Below are positions 36,541-45,083 of a stretch of 64,000 bases of DNA, piece by piece. The translations under genes were made by a program, and so were the position numbers. The first letter of the stretch is position 1. Each line of letters begins with the position of its first letter. The notes beneath the pieces are model-generated. The model searched no databases and was not told the origin of the DNA. It worked only from the letters and a program-made list of their open reading frames with translations. The stretch is from Chlamydia trachomatis (GTDB taxonomy: Bacteria; Chlamydiota; Chlamydiia; Chlamydiales; Rhabdochlamydiaceae). The stretch lies in NCBI GenBank assembly GCA_945875745.1, contig CAMCLJ010000002.1, positions 1-64,000 of the forward strand. Reading direction: 5' to 3'.

Positions 36541-37584
36541 ATGCCTACTGAAGATGTTCAAAAACTCCTGCAGTGGTTTGAAAGAAGCAAGAGAGCGTTA
36601 CCTTGGAGAGATAACCCTTCTCCTTATCGAGTCTGGATATCGGAGGTCATGCTGCAACAGACTAGGGCCTCGGTTGTGATCGAATATTTCGAAAAATGGA
36701 TGGCAAAATATCCATCGATACAGGATCTGGCAAAGGCTCCTTTGGATGAATTAGTCAAATTATGGGAAGGGCTTGGGTATTACAATCGGGTCCGTAATAT
36801 ACACAAAGCAGCCCTTTACTTTATTGAGCATCATCCAGGGGAGATCCCTTTTGATAAAGAGTCTTTATTAAAAGTCCCGGGCCTTGGCTCTTATACTGTT
36901 GGTGCTATTTTAAGTTTTGCTTTTCAGCAAAAACAGCCGGCTGTAGATGGCAATGTCTCTCGAGTAATGAGCCGCTATCAGGCTTTTACAGATGAGATCT
37001 CATCTGCCAGAGCTCGTAAAAAGCTAGAGACCTTTACATTAGATTTTTTACCAGATCAGAAGCCTCATATCGTTATGGAAGGTTTGATTGAGCTTGGAGC
37101 TACTATATGCGGTAAAACCCCCCAGTGTTTGCGATGCCCTCTACAGCTGGGTTGCAAAGCCCATTGGCTGGGGTTAGAGGGTAGTCTTCCTACGATGAAA
37201 AAGCGCCGTCCCATTACTTATTTGTATAAAGAAGTGATTGTATTGCGCTCGGGCAATGAGTTTTTAGTTTCTAAGCAGCCTTTAGGCAAGGTTCTTGGGG
37301 GATTATATGAGTTTTTGTCTTTCGATAAAGAAGATGGCTTGGATGTAAATCTTTTATTAAAAAATAAATTCGATCTCGATGCCTATCTAATCCAAGAGCT
37401 TGGGGTCACAGATTACACATATACCCATCATGCTGTTGAGCTTTTTCCTAGTATATGGGAAACTCTCTGCAAGAAATCAATTCCTGGATATGAATGGAGA
37501 GGGTCGGAAGAATTATTTACCCTGCCTTTTACCTCAGGTCATAAAAGAATTTTATCTAGCCTTGGGAAAGGGGAACGTTTATGA
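36541..37584 (+). CDS. mutY: A/G-specific adenine DNA glycosylase (MutY)
   Basis: A 347-residue base-excision repair enzyme that removes adenine mispaired with 8-oxoguanine. LPWRDNPSPYRVWISEVMLQ contains the start of the catalytic domain with the catalytic Glu; VPGLGSYTVGAILSFAF is the helix-hairpin-helix; VDGNVSRVMSR holds the catalytic Asp; ICGKTPQCLRCPLQLGCKAH gives the four Fe-S cysteines. The C-terminal NUDIX-like domain (LGKVLGGLYEFLSF) recognises 8-oxoG. The first Cys spacing is C-x5-C rather than the usual C-x6-C. The stop overlaps the next ATG. Confidence 0.95.
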   Translation: MPTEDVQKLLQWFERSKRALPWRDNPSPYRVWISEVMLQQTRASVVIEYFEKWMAKYPSIQDLAKAPLDELVKLWEGLGYYNRVRNIHKAALYFIEHHPGEIPFDKESLLKVPGLGSYTVGAILSFAFQQKQPAVDGNVSRVMSRYQAFTDEISSARARKKLETFTLDFLPDQKPHIVMEGLIELGATICGKTPQCLRCPLQLGCKAHWLGLEGSLPTMKKRRPITYLYKEVIVLRSGNEFLVSKQPLGKVLGGLYEFLSFDKEDGLDVNLLLKNKFDLDAYLIQELGVTDYTYTHHAVELFPSIWETLCKKSIPGYEWRGSEELFTLPFTSGHKRILSSLGKGERL

Positions 37585-38693
37585 ATATCCTTCACACTGA
37601 AAGCTCGAAGGGGTGGGGCGGCCAAGAGATCCGTATTCTTCGGGAATCAGAGGGTCTGCGAGACAGGGGTCATAAGATCATTTTAGCTGTTAACCCAGGC
37701 GGTGGTCTTGTGGCCAAAGCCCGTGACAAGGGATTTATGGTCTATGAGATCCCTATGAAAAAAAAATCAGCTCTAAGCACCCTAGTTCAGCTACAAAGAA
37801 TCATCAAAGATCATGATATCGATATTGTGAATACCCATTCTTCATGGGACTCGTGGATGGGAGGGATCGCTGCCCGTATAACAGGAAGGAAGGTCGTTCG
37901 AACAAGGCACCTTTCTACCAAGATTCGCCCAGGGATTAACAGCATGCTGCTGTATAATTGTCTAGCTGATTTTGTAGTAACCACCTCCTCATGTATTATC
38001 CCCTCCATTGCTGAACAATCAAAAATTCCAGGCTCACTTATCCGCTGTATTCCAACAGGAGTCGATCCAAGTTTGATTAAAATAAATCAAGAGGATGTTG
38101 ATTTGTTTAGAAACATGCTCATCAAACCTGATGAGATACTAGTGGGAACGGTGTGTTTTGTTAGATCCTGGAAAGGTGTGCAAGATTTAATGAAAGCGGC
38201 GCAGATTGTTAAGGAAAAGAATCCCAAGATCAAATGGGTGGTGGTAGGCGGAGGTTACTATAAAGAGTATATAGGGACATTAGATGTATTAAATATAAAA
38301 GATGTAGTGACATTTACTGGCAATTTAGACTCACCGTATTCGGCTATGGCGGCTTTGGATATCTTTCTTTTATTAAGCACCGCTCATGAAGGGGTTTCTC
38401 AAGCCAGCTTGCAAGCCTCTTATTTAAAAAGACCTTTAATCACAACAAGTGTTGGGGGACTCCCTGAGGTATGTCTTGATGAGTGTACTGGACTTGTTGT
38501 CCCTCCGTTTGCTCCAGACAGAGTAGCTGCAGCCGTTTTGAGACTGGCAGAGGATCCTTGTTTAAGAGAGAAGATGGGACAAAAAGCACGCAGCTTAGTT
38601 TTAGAGAAATATACCCTCAATCATACCTTAGATCAAATGGAAGAGGTATATGAAATCCTTATCCCGAAAAAATCATCTGGAGGCAGTGTGTGA
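37581..38693 (+). CDS. GT4-family glycosyltransferase
   Basis: A 370-residue GT-B glycosyltransferase using a nucleotide-sugar donor in the cytosol. MNILHTESSKGWGGQEIRIL has the N-terminal GGxE-like acceptor loop; VGTVCFVRSWKGVQDLMKAA and HEGVSQASLQASYLKRPLIT form the C-terminal nucleotide-sugar site with the E-x7-E-like motif of the family. No membrane segments. It overlaps mutY by 4 bases (ATGA) and the dus gene by 4, so it sits in a three-gene unit of otherwise housekeeping genes. Acceptor unknown; lipopolysaccharide or another surface glycan is possible. Confidence 0.85.
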   Translation: MNILHTESSKGWGGQEIRILRESEGLRDRGHKIILAVNPGGGLVAKARDKGFMVYEIPMKKKSALSTLVQLQRIIKDHDIDIVNTHSSWDSWMGGIAARITGRKVVRTRHLSTKIRPGINSMLLYNCLADFVVTTSSCIIPSIAEQSKIPGSLIRCIPTGVDPSLIKINQEDVDLFRNMLIKPDEILVGTVCFVRSWKGVQDLMKAAQIVKEKNPKIKWVVVGGGYYKEYIGTLDVLNIKDVVTFTGNLDSPYSAMAALDIFLLLSTAHEGVSQASLQASYLKRPLITTSVGGLPEVCLDECTGLVVPPFAPDRVAAAVLRLAEDPCLREKMGQKARSLVLEKYTLNHTLDQMEEVYEILIPKKSSGGSV

Positions 38694-39679
38694 ACAATCT
38701 TCTTTCACCTGATCATAAAGGGTGTCCCTATATGATTTTGGCTCCAATGGAGGGAGTCGGTGATCGATGTTTTCGGATCGCTATGAGCTCAATTGGTGGA
38801 TTTGATGAGGGAGTAACCGATTTTTTACGTGTGCCTACCAATGCTCATGTAGAGAGTCTTGCAAAACGTTATGATGCAGAAGAAATTCTTCCTATTCCTC
38901 TGGCCGTTCAGCTTATGGGGTCAGACCCAAATCTTATGGCTGCTATGGCCTGCCAAATGGAGCTTCGCAAAGCCCCTCGGATTGATTTAAATTGCGGATG
39001 CCCGTCGAACACTGTCACCGGCAGAGGCGCTGGATCGAGTCTTTTAAAAGACCCTGGGTTTCTTTATGAAAATGCAAAAGCGATGGTGAGTGCTGTCTCT
39101 ACTCCTGTTACTTTAAAAATGCGCTCTGGATATGCAGATACGACATTATTTAAAGAAAATATATTTGCTGCGCAGGAAAGCGGAGTGAAATACATCACTA
39201 TCCATCCACGCACTAAGGTAGATGGGTATGGCCCGCCTGCCCAATGGGAATATATTGCAGAAGCTAAGTCCTTACTCAAGATCCCTGTCGTCGGTAATGG
39301 GGATATCCTAACGGTTGAGGATGCGCTCAGCATGCTCAGTCAAACTGGATGCGATGCGCTTATGATCGGTCGGGGAAGTGTCATCAATCCCTTTATTTTT
39401 CACCAGATTAGAGCCCATTTTCATGGCTATAAGTACCATCCTGCATGGGATGATCTCCTCCGGTTTTTTCATGTTTATATCTCTGAAATGGCCGATGAAA
39501 TACCTGTAAAGGTAAGAGTTAATAAACTTAAACAACTGATGGGATTTCAGTTTAAGGCAAACAGCCTGCTCTTAGAACAAAGGCAAAGTATCCTTGCTTC
39601 TCAGTATAATTCAGTAGAGGGTTTTTTGGATTTTGCTTTGCCGATTTTAAAAAGGGGATGGTCTGCACCCCCCTTATAA
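38690..39679 (+). CDS. tRNA-dihydrouridine synthase (Dus family)
   Basis: A 329-residue FMN-dependent enzyme that reduces uridines in tRNA D-loops. ILAPMEGVGDRCFRIAM is the N-terminal barrel strand; AVQLMGSDPNLMA, IDLNCGCPSNTVTGRGAGSS (with the catalytic Cys) and VVGNGDILTVEDALSML are family motifs; DALMIGRGSVINPFIF is the phosphate-binding end. It starts at a GTG at 38690 with GGAGG six bases upstream and overlaps the glycosyltransferase gene. The subfamily (DusA, B or C) is not settled; the motif set looks most like DusC. Confidence 0.9.
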   Translation: MNNLLSPDHKGCPYMILAPMEGVGDRCFRIAMSSIGGFDEGVTDFLRVPTNAHVESLAKRYDAEEILPIPLAVQLMGSDPNLMAAMACQMELRKAPRIDLNCGCPSNTVTGRGAGSSLLKDPGFLYENAKAMVSAVSTPVTLKMRSGYADTTLFKENIFAAQESGVKYITIHPRTKVDGYGPPAQWEYIAEAKSLLKIPVVGNGDILTVEDALSMLSQTGCDALMIGRGSVINPFIFHQIRAHFHGYKYHPAWDDLLRFFHVYISEMADEIPVKVRVNKLKQLMGFQFKANSLLLEQRQSILASQYNSVEGFLDFALPILKRGWSAPPL

Positions 39680-39691
39680 GCAGATTGGTTG

Positions 39692-40372
39692 TTATCTATC
39701 TGTCAAACACCAAAAGTGGCCAGAGGCATGGATTTTTAGATGGTTCTTTTTTGCAAATCTTCGGACTGCAATTTGAACAGATTTCCAGCCCCAATCATCG
39801 CCACATAAAATCCCATTTTCTTGAATAAGAGGATAGTAAGCGCACAGATCATCATAAACCGACTTGGTATCATGACCTGCGTCGATATAAACAAGATCTG
39901 GTGGATTGGTTAAGATAGCTGTTAGATGCGATGCAGCAGCTACGCTATCCATTCTTATGGGGATAATTTTATTGGTTAGACCTGCATGAACGACATTTGA
40001 TAGAAACTGTTGATATAGTTGCGGTAGAGTTGGATGATAAGCGAATTTCCTCGGTTGATGTTCTTTAGATCCGAGCCAATGATCTATAGCATATACTTTA
40101 CCACCCTCTGGTAAAAGCGAGGCTATATGCCTTGTGGAAAGCCCCATCCAAGATCCTACCTCTATTACAGTTTTCACATGATTAGCATTTATTAACTGAG
40201 AGATCTGATTGGCGTTTGAGTACCATCCGTGACCATCGAAGGGAAGTAGTTCTATATTGTTATAAGGATCTGGAAGGTCCGGGCTTGAGCTCTCTGCATA
40301 TATAGAATCACTTAGGATAAAGACACCCCATAGAAAGAAAAGCGTTAAAGCGCGTGTGATAAAAATAGACAT
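39692..40372 (-). CDS. Exported class I SAM methyltransferase (Methyltransf_24 type), A
   Basis: The ATG at 40372 has AAGGAAA upstream and starts a Sec signal peptide (hydrophobic core in residues 8-20, cleavage after IYA at about residue 26); an in-frame upstream start at 40465 would hide it. The mature part has a Rossmann SAM-binding motif VIEVGSWMGLSTRHIA (Glu71-Gly77), an acidic loop VYAIDHW, PPDLVYIDAGHDTKSVYDDL and GILCGDDWGWKSVQIAVRRF. Small-molecule methyltransferases with a signal peptide are unusual because SAM is not found in the periplasm. It converges with dus (12-base gap) and faces a second exported methyltransferase. Confidence 0.78.
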   Translation of the reverse strand: MSIFITRALTLFFLWGVFILSDSIYAESSSPDLPDPYNNIELLPFDGHGWYSNANQISQLINANHVKTVIEVGSWMGLSTRHIASLLPEGGKVYAIDHWLGSKEHQPRKFAYHPTLPQLYQQFLSNVVHAGLTNKIIPIRMDSVAAASHLTAILTNPPDLVYIDAGHDTKSVYDDLCAYYPLIQENGILCGDDWGWKSVQIAVRRFAKKNHLKIHASGHFWCLTDR

Positions 40373-40666
40373 TAATATTTCCTTTTGGTTTTTAGAAATT
40401 GCTTTTTCAAAAACGAAGACCAAGTTGCTGGTTTCTGTATGAAACACTATATCTGCTTGCTTCATCTAAATTATTTTTTATTGATCTTGCTACTCACTCA
40501 AAGTCATAGATTAAGACACCATGTCGATGGGGCTCATTTTCGAATTCCCTTTGCCATGTCGGATGGAAGTTTTATTGTAAAGACCTCAAATTTGAAGAAT
40601 TTGTTTAAAAAATAATTTCTATATATTAAGATGCAGACTCATTAATCGAACCCATTTAGGTTAAAT
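40373..40666. promoter_or_regulatory. Divergent gap between two exported methyltransferase genes
   Basis: 294 bases holding the promoters of both methyltransferases. A plus-strand reading frame from 40439 to 40615 has a hydrophobic stretch but no ribosome site, so I do not call it a gene. No convincing palindrome was found. Confidence 0.4.
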
Positions 40667-41443
40667 ATGAGACGTTGGAGTTTTTTTGTAATCAGACCCT
40701 TTTTTATTGGGTTGTTTCTTCTAGTTGTTATACAAAATTTGTATGCTGCAGGGGTTTTAGATTCTTTAGATCATTCAGAGAAAATTGCTCCAGTTACCTT
40801 TAGCCGGAATGAGATTTACTTAATAGATCATGTGAGAAACAGTATTATCCAAGCTGAGCAAGGGATTTCGAAACTGCCTCCGGTTATTTTAGATATTCAG
40901 GGGATGTCCAGTGTTAAGATGCGCCACCTATTAAATAACCTCTGTTCAATGCCAGATACCCGTTATCTAGAAATAGGTTGTTGGCGAGGATCAACATTTA
41001 TTGCCAGTTTATTTGGAAATCAAGGGAGTTTGTCCTCTGCAGTTGGAATTGACAACTGGTCTGAGTCCAATGGTCCTTATCGGATATTTAAAAAGAATTG
41101 CTCATTGTTTTTAAAAGATGTCCCTTATGATTTTTACGCCGAGGACTGCTTTAATCTTAATCTAAGTAATGCTTTTTCAAAACCCATCAACATTTATTTC
41201 TATGATGGGAATCATAATGTCATTTCTCAAGAAATGGCATTTACTTATTATAATGAAATTCTAAATAATACTTTTATTGCAGTTATTAATGAGTGGAATG
41301 TTAAAGATGTGGAAATTGGCACGAGAACTGCATTCAATAAGCTCAATTATCAAGTATTATACGAGATCGTTCTACCCGTATCGTCGAATGCAGATAAGAA
41401 AAATTGGTGGAATGGCTTGTATATTGCAGTGGTTCGAAAATAA
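40667..41443 (+). CDS. Exported class I SAM methyltransferase-like protein, B
   Basis: A 258-residue protein starting with a signal peptide (basic MRRW, then hydrophobic through LFLLVVIQNLYA, cleavage near residue 27). The SAM motif is YLEIGCWRGSTFIA (Glu102-Gly108), followed by AVGIDNWSESNGPYRIF and, later, INIYFYDGNHNVISQ. The Glu-x-Gly-x-Trp-x-Gly pattern is shared with methyltransferase A, although the two are otherwise quite different. It is likely a secreted enzyme or one acting in the periplasm. Target unknown. Divergent from A. Confidence 0.7.
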   Translation: MRRWSFFVIRPFFIGLFLLVVIQNLYAAGVLDSLDHSEKIAPVTFSRNEIYLIDHVRNSIIQAEQGISKLPPVILDIQGMSSVKMRHLLNNLCSMPDTRYLEIGCWRGSTFIASLFGNQGSLSSAVGIDNWSESNGPYRIFKKNCSLFLKDVPYDFYAEDCFNLNLSNAFSKPINIYFYDGNHNVISQEMAFTYYNEILNNTFIAVINEWNVKDVEIGTRTAFNKLNYQVLYEIVLPVSSNADKKNWWNGLYIAVVRK

Positions 41444-41736
41444 GCTCATTCTAGAACATATGCAGATGAAGGCTATAGATTCCTGATAAATGATTAGCTA
41501 TTATGTAATCGCTAAGACGGAGCATGTTTTATGAACCTAGGGGAGCGCCTACAGTTCCTTTTTTCGACATAATCACATTAGAATTATACCCAGTCTTTAT
41601 AAGAAAGCTCATTACTTCTGTGTTTTAAAATATTCCAGTAAAGAAAAATAAACCTAAGCAAAACAACTGAAATAATTTTACAATTGGCTTATTCAGTTGT
41701 TTTTTATTTTTGCAATGTGATCTCAAAAGGTCTTTT
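41444..41736. other. Intergenic region with terminator
   Basis: 293 bases without a gene between convergent methyltransferase B and the sulfotransferase. Apart from the terminator at 41660-41712 I see nothing. Confidence 0.5.
41660..41712. terminator. Rho-independent terminator, convergent genes
   Basis: AAACAACTGAAATAA (41661-41675) pairs with TTATTCAGTTGTTTTT (41689-41704) with one mismatch, followed by a T-rich tail on the plus strand. It lies about 30 bases from the 3' end of the minus-strand sulfotransferase gene and 220 bases beyond methyltransferase B, and could serve both. Confidence 0.75.
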
Positions 41737-42444
41737 TTATGAATCAGGTATTTCATAATGGAATTTTTTCATTATAGGACCGAGTTGGTTTTTAATGAAT
41801 TGAATATCGGATTTGCTAAAATGCTTTAGGTGTTTAAGTTCATTTTCCAGAGGAGGGAACATATTAATTGCCCTTAGGATGTCTTCTTCATCTACCTGGT
41901 ATCCGATCTCATCTAGAATTTTTGCAAGGCACTCTCCTGGGTTTTGGAGTATATCTTCATACCGGATGGTAAATACATTATTTTGCGATAGCCAAAATGT
42001 TTGAAATTGTTTCCATTCTTTGATCATTCTCACGAGCACATTATTAGGCACGAAACCAATTCTGCTTCCTTTGTTCTCGAACACAGCAAAGGAATAGAAA
42101 CTATCTATAGGATTTCGAATAATATGAATAGCTTTTGGGAAAGATCGGGGGTTTAATGGGATATTAAAACAAGGGTAATGTGTTTTCATAACGACAATAT
42201 TAGAGGCTTCTTGATAGAGAGAAGCTGCTCGAATGATGTCCTTTGCGTATAAACTTTGCTCTGGTAAGGTTTCATTGGGGTATACACTCTCGGTTTTGAT
42301 ATGTGTTGCTTCTTCTATCAAAAGGCGGGTCCAAGTATTACCAGATCTGGGATAAGTCGCTAGATATACAGTGTCCCGATATTCGGCCTCTTTTGCTTGT
42401 ATGGTTGCGAAACATAATATAAAGAAAATTATAGATTTTTTCAT
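41737..42444 (-). CDS. Exported sulfotransferase-domain protein
   Basis: A 235-residue P-loop sulfotransferase that would transfer sulfate from PAPS to a hydroxyl or amine. The 5'-phosphosulfate loop is TYPRSGNTWTR (residues 30-40), the catalytic Lys-Thr-His is at KTHYP (87-91) and the 3'-phosphate motif RNPIDSFYS (110-118) matches R-N-P-x-D-x3-S exactly. These residues are intact, so the enzyme looks active. It begins with a signal peptide MKKSIIFFILCFATIQA, cleavage near residue 17. Sulfotransferases are normally cytosolic because PAPS is; the signal points to action outside the bacterial cytoplasm, perhaps in the host. Fifteen bases separate it from the upstream isochorismatase-family gene. 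Confidence 0.85.
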   Translation of the reverse strand: MKKSIIFFILCFATIQAKEAEYRDTVYLATYPRSGNTWTRLLIEEATHIKTESVYPNETLPEQSLYAKDIIRAASLYQEASNIVVMKTHYPCFNIPLNPRSFPKAIHIIRNPIDSFYSFAVFENKGSRIGFVPNNVLVRMIKEWKQFQTFWLSQNNVFTIRYEDILQNPGECLAKILDEIGYQVDEEDILRAINMFPPLENELKHLKHFSKSDIQFIKNQLGPIMKKFHYEIPDS

Positions 42445-42459
42445 ATAGTAACAAATTCC

Positions 42460-43071
42460 TTATTTTTTCTGTTCCTTTCGGATTAACTCTAATGCCCCTA
42501 TAGAATCAATAACATCACCATACCTACTTTCGATTTCAAGAAGAGCTTGCTCGTGAGCTTCTGGCCAGTGGTCACCTACCGCATCTTTGATCACTATCAT
42601 TTTAAAACCATGCTCCATACCCTCAATAGCAGTTGCGCGCACACAACCGCTTGTTGTGCAGCCTGTAATCAAGAGATTCTCGATTTGCTGGCTCTTTAGC
42701 TGACTAGCAAGGGGGGTCCCAAAAAAAGAGGATGTATGTTTTTTTGTTATTAACAGGTCGCGGCCTGGAGCATAGGCCAAACGGGGATCGAGCTCTGCAG
42801 CCTCACTTCCTACCACTAACCTTTTAAGGGCTGGAATTTTTTCCATCCATAGGCTTGGGTGGGCAATTTCATACTCATTAAAAGCGATGATTGTATAGAT
42901 AACAGGGATTTGATTTTGGTGGGCTTGGTAGATAAGTTTGTTTATTACACAGACTTGGTAGTCTTGATTAAACTCTGGATCAAACATCCCTTCCGTATAG
43001 GCTCGTTGCATATCAGAAACGAAAAGGGCGCATTTCTTGCCAGGACCTAATACAGATCTGTATTTCGACAT
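42460..43071 (-). CDS. Isochorismatase-family cysteine hydrolase
   Basis: A 203-residue hydrolase of the nicotinamidase/N-carbamoylsarcosine amidase/isochorismatase superfamily, cytosolic (no signal). The catalytic Asp20 is in LFVSDMQRAY, the Lys in LLITKKHTSSFFGTPL, and the nucleophile Cys143 in TGCTTSGCVRATAIEGM. The C-terminal DAVGDHWPEAHEQALLEIES is characteristic. The substrate cannot be decided from sequence; amides or carbamoyl compounds are likely. It precedes the exported sulfotransferase gene on the same strand by 15 bases and may be in the same operon. Confidence 0.88.
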   Translation of the reverse strand: MSKYRSVLGPGKKCALFVSDMQRAYTEGMFDPEFNQDYQVCVINKLIYQAHQNQIPVIYTIIAFNEYEIAHPSLWMEKIPALKRLVVGSEAAELDPRLAYAPGRDLLITKKHTSSFFGTPLASQLKSQQIENLLITGCTTSGCVRATAIEGMEHGFKMIVIKDAVGDHWPEAHEQALLEIESRYGDVIDSIGALELIRKEQKK

Positions 43072-43170
43072 CTGCTCTCCCTTTTTATTTGAGTATAATG
43101 CCTTAACTGATCAAGTAAAATCTCTTATACTGTTTCAGGCACTTTTACGAGGGTCTACTCATTGCTTTTT

Positions 43171-43557
43171 TTACCCTTGGGGTCCCTGCATTCCGATGCT
43201 ATTGGCGCTATTTACCAGATGATTGCCTCCTGCAGCTCCCATAAGCGCAAAAGCAAGTGGTGGTAAAAACATACAAACCACCCAAGTGACCACAGCTAGG
43301 ACCAGTTGTGTTGTCTGCTCTTGTTTAAGAATAAAATGGATAGTTGTTTTTATGATTTTTTGTATGGTTCCTGGCATCACAACTCCTAAGATCGCTCCTA
43401 TTACGGCGAAAATCAGGGACCAAGCAGTAAAAAAAACAAAGGAAAAGAGGCATGCCAGTATAAAAGCTACGCAGAAAAAAACTTCAAAACGATGTTTTTT
43501 AGCAAAGGATTCAATCTCTTTAACAGAGACGCCTTCTTTTAATTTAATGGGATCCAT
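43171..43557 (-). CDS. Small membrane protein with bilobed hydrophobic domain
   Basis: A 128-residue protein with a hydrophilic N-terminus of about 24 residues, a long bilobed hydrophobic block (about 26-65), a short polar linker and a third hydrophobic segment (about 83-110). A bilobed hydrophobic region of around 40 residues is the only shared feature of chlamydial inclusion-membrane (Inc) proteins, so an Inc-like role is possible, but the call is only based on hydrophobicity. It ends in a Gly/Asn-rich tail. No family recognised. Confidence 0.6.
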   Translation of the reverse strand: MDPIKLKEGVSVKEIESFAKKHRFEVFFCVAFILACLFSFVFFTAWSLIFAVIGAILGVVMPGTIQKIIKTTIHFILKQEQTTQLVLAVVTWVVCMFLPPLAFALMGAAGGNHLVNSANSIGMQGPQG

Positions 43558-43757
43558 AATTTACTTCCTTAAGCTGCGTTTCTTTTTAAATACATTAAAT
43601 GCAATGTTGTTGATCTCTTGTTTTGAACTGTAAATGGTTAATATATTTTTATCAATCGCTCTTTCTAAATTATTGACAAAAACAGATCTTTCTTTGATTT
43701 TTTTATCAAATCGCCTAGAATTTCAAGCTGCTAAGTGTCTTTTCCGGAGATTATATT

Positions 43758-45083
43758 TTGTTATTGTCCAGTCCTCAATATTCTAAAATAGATGTATTAA
43801 TGAAGCGCATAACAATTGGGGTGATCTTCTTTATAGCAACGGCTTTTCTTGTTACTGGAGGGTCTTTATTCAAAGATTCTTCGGCTGAGCTGGTTGATAG
43901 GCTGGGTTCTTCTGTAATATTAGAAAAACACAATCTGCATCAGAACTTGGATAATATCGGCTCTGGCGCCTTAGCTCTTCATCCTAAAAAACAAGCAACA
44001 CTTATTCCCGATCTAAGCAGAGACCTTGTCTTTCTTGCACAAACATCTCGGCCAGACAGAAAACCCGCTGAAGGGGATTTGCTAATTGCGACTAGAGGAA
44101 GCCAAGACTCCCTTGTAATCCCGCTAGGTCAGCAGGTATTTTTAAAGAGAGAAGATAGAGAAAACGGAGAGATACTGTATCATTTTAGCAGTCTTAAAAC
44201 GCCCCTTTGGATTAGGCCTTTATCCTCTAGGAATGGAGAAATTCAGATGGAGGTCGGTTGTTTTTCTTCTTCTAAAGATAATGAAAGCTTTGTAGAAGAA
44301 CTAACCCAAGTTTTAATGCAGCAATCAAACTCGACGATTTCAGATAAAAACAATGAGCCCCTTTACTTATCTTCACTCAGATCTGCTAAATGGTGGGGCA
44401 ATGATACTTTATTGAAAAAATATGGTGGTCAGGAGTACAAATCTTTGTCAGATAAACATAAGCTTGAAATTTTATCCGAATCTGGCCGTCAATATTATTT
44501 TTTTGCAGTTGGAGATTTTCTGCAGTGGGAAGATGGCTTTTGGACAGAAGTTGATTTCCCAATGACCAATCCGAGTTGCCCTCTTGCACAGATTAAAACT
44601 GCCCAGGGCAACGTTCTTGAGATTCAGGTCTGGGATGAAAAAGGTTTTTATCCCTGTAACATTAAGATTGATCTTCAGTCCCCTGTTAAAATAAGCCATA
44701 AAAACCAGCTCAGCTCATCGACTGTTCGATTAAGATCGGCAACACAGGTCAGCTGCGCTTTCGGCAAAAGACGACTGATTTTAAAAGAGGGAGATTGGTT
44801 ATTGAAAACGGCAAAGTCCTGGCGGACACTTAGACGTATCAAAGATATAGAGGACTGTATTTATCACCGTTTAAAAGGAGAGCTGTTTATTTTTGATAGA
44901 ATGGAAAAACTGCAAGGAACGTTGGTGATGAAAGGACATCTGTTCGATGATATGAGAACTAGTATGACTCCTTTATCTATCCCCATTCTTTCAGAAGAAG
45001 GCGGGCGCCCTAGCAGCAAAAAAAACACCCATAACTCGAGCACGCAGAAAAAAAAGGGAGGGCCCCTTCGCCATGAGAAATAA
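43758..45083 (+). CDS. Conserved membrane-anchored protein leading the type II secretion operon
   Basis: A 441-residue protein with one N-terminal membrane span (KRITIGVIFFIATAFLVTGG, about residues 16-35) and a long extracytoplasmic part without recognised domains. The TTG at 43758 has GGAG nine bases upstream; an ATG at 43800 is in frame and would put the span directly at the start. It ends 11 bases inside gspD. I recall that Chlamydia has a hypothetical gene at the same place before its secretin gene, so this is its likely counterpart. By position and topology it could play the GspC role (linking the inner-membrane platform to the secretin), which is inference. Confidence 0.7.
   Translation: MLLSSPQYSKIDVLMKRITIGVIFFIATAFLVTGGSLFKDSSAELVDRLGSSVILEKHNLHQNLDNIGSGALALHPKKQATLIPDLSRDLVFLAQTSRPDRKPAEGDLLIATRGSQDSLVIPLGQQVFLKREDRENGEILYHFSSLKTPLWIRPLSSRNGEIQMEVGCFSSSKDNESFVEELTQVLMQQSNSTISDKNNEPLYLSSLRSAKWWGNDTLLKKYGGQEYKSLSDKHKLEILSESGRQYYFFAVGDFLQWEDGFWTEVDFPMTNPSCPLAQIKTAQGNVLEIQVWDEKGFYPCNIKIDLQSPVKISHKNQLSSSTVRLRSATQVSCAFGKRRLILKEGDWLLKTAKSWRTLRRIKDIEDCIYHRLKGELFIFDRMEKLQGTLVMKGHLFDDMRTSMTPLSIPILSEEGGRPSSKKNTHNSSTQKKKGGPLRHEK

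Noticed and set aside
40439-40615. Possible small hydrophobic plus-strand gene between the methyltransferases
   Set aside because: No ribosome binding site, overlaps the promoter region of both genes, and no protein-like C-terminus.
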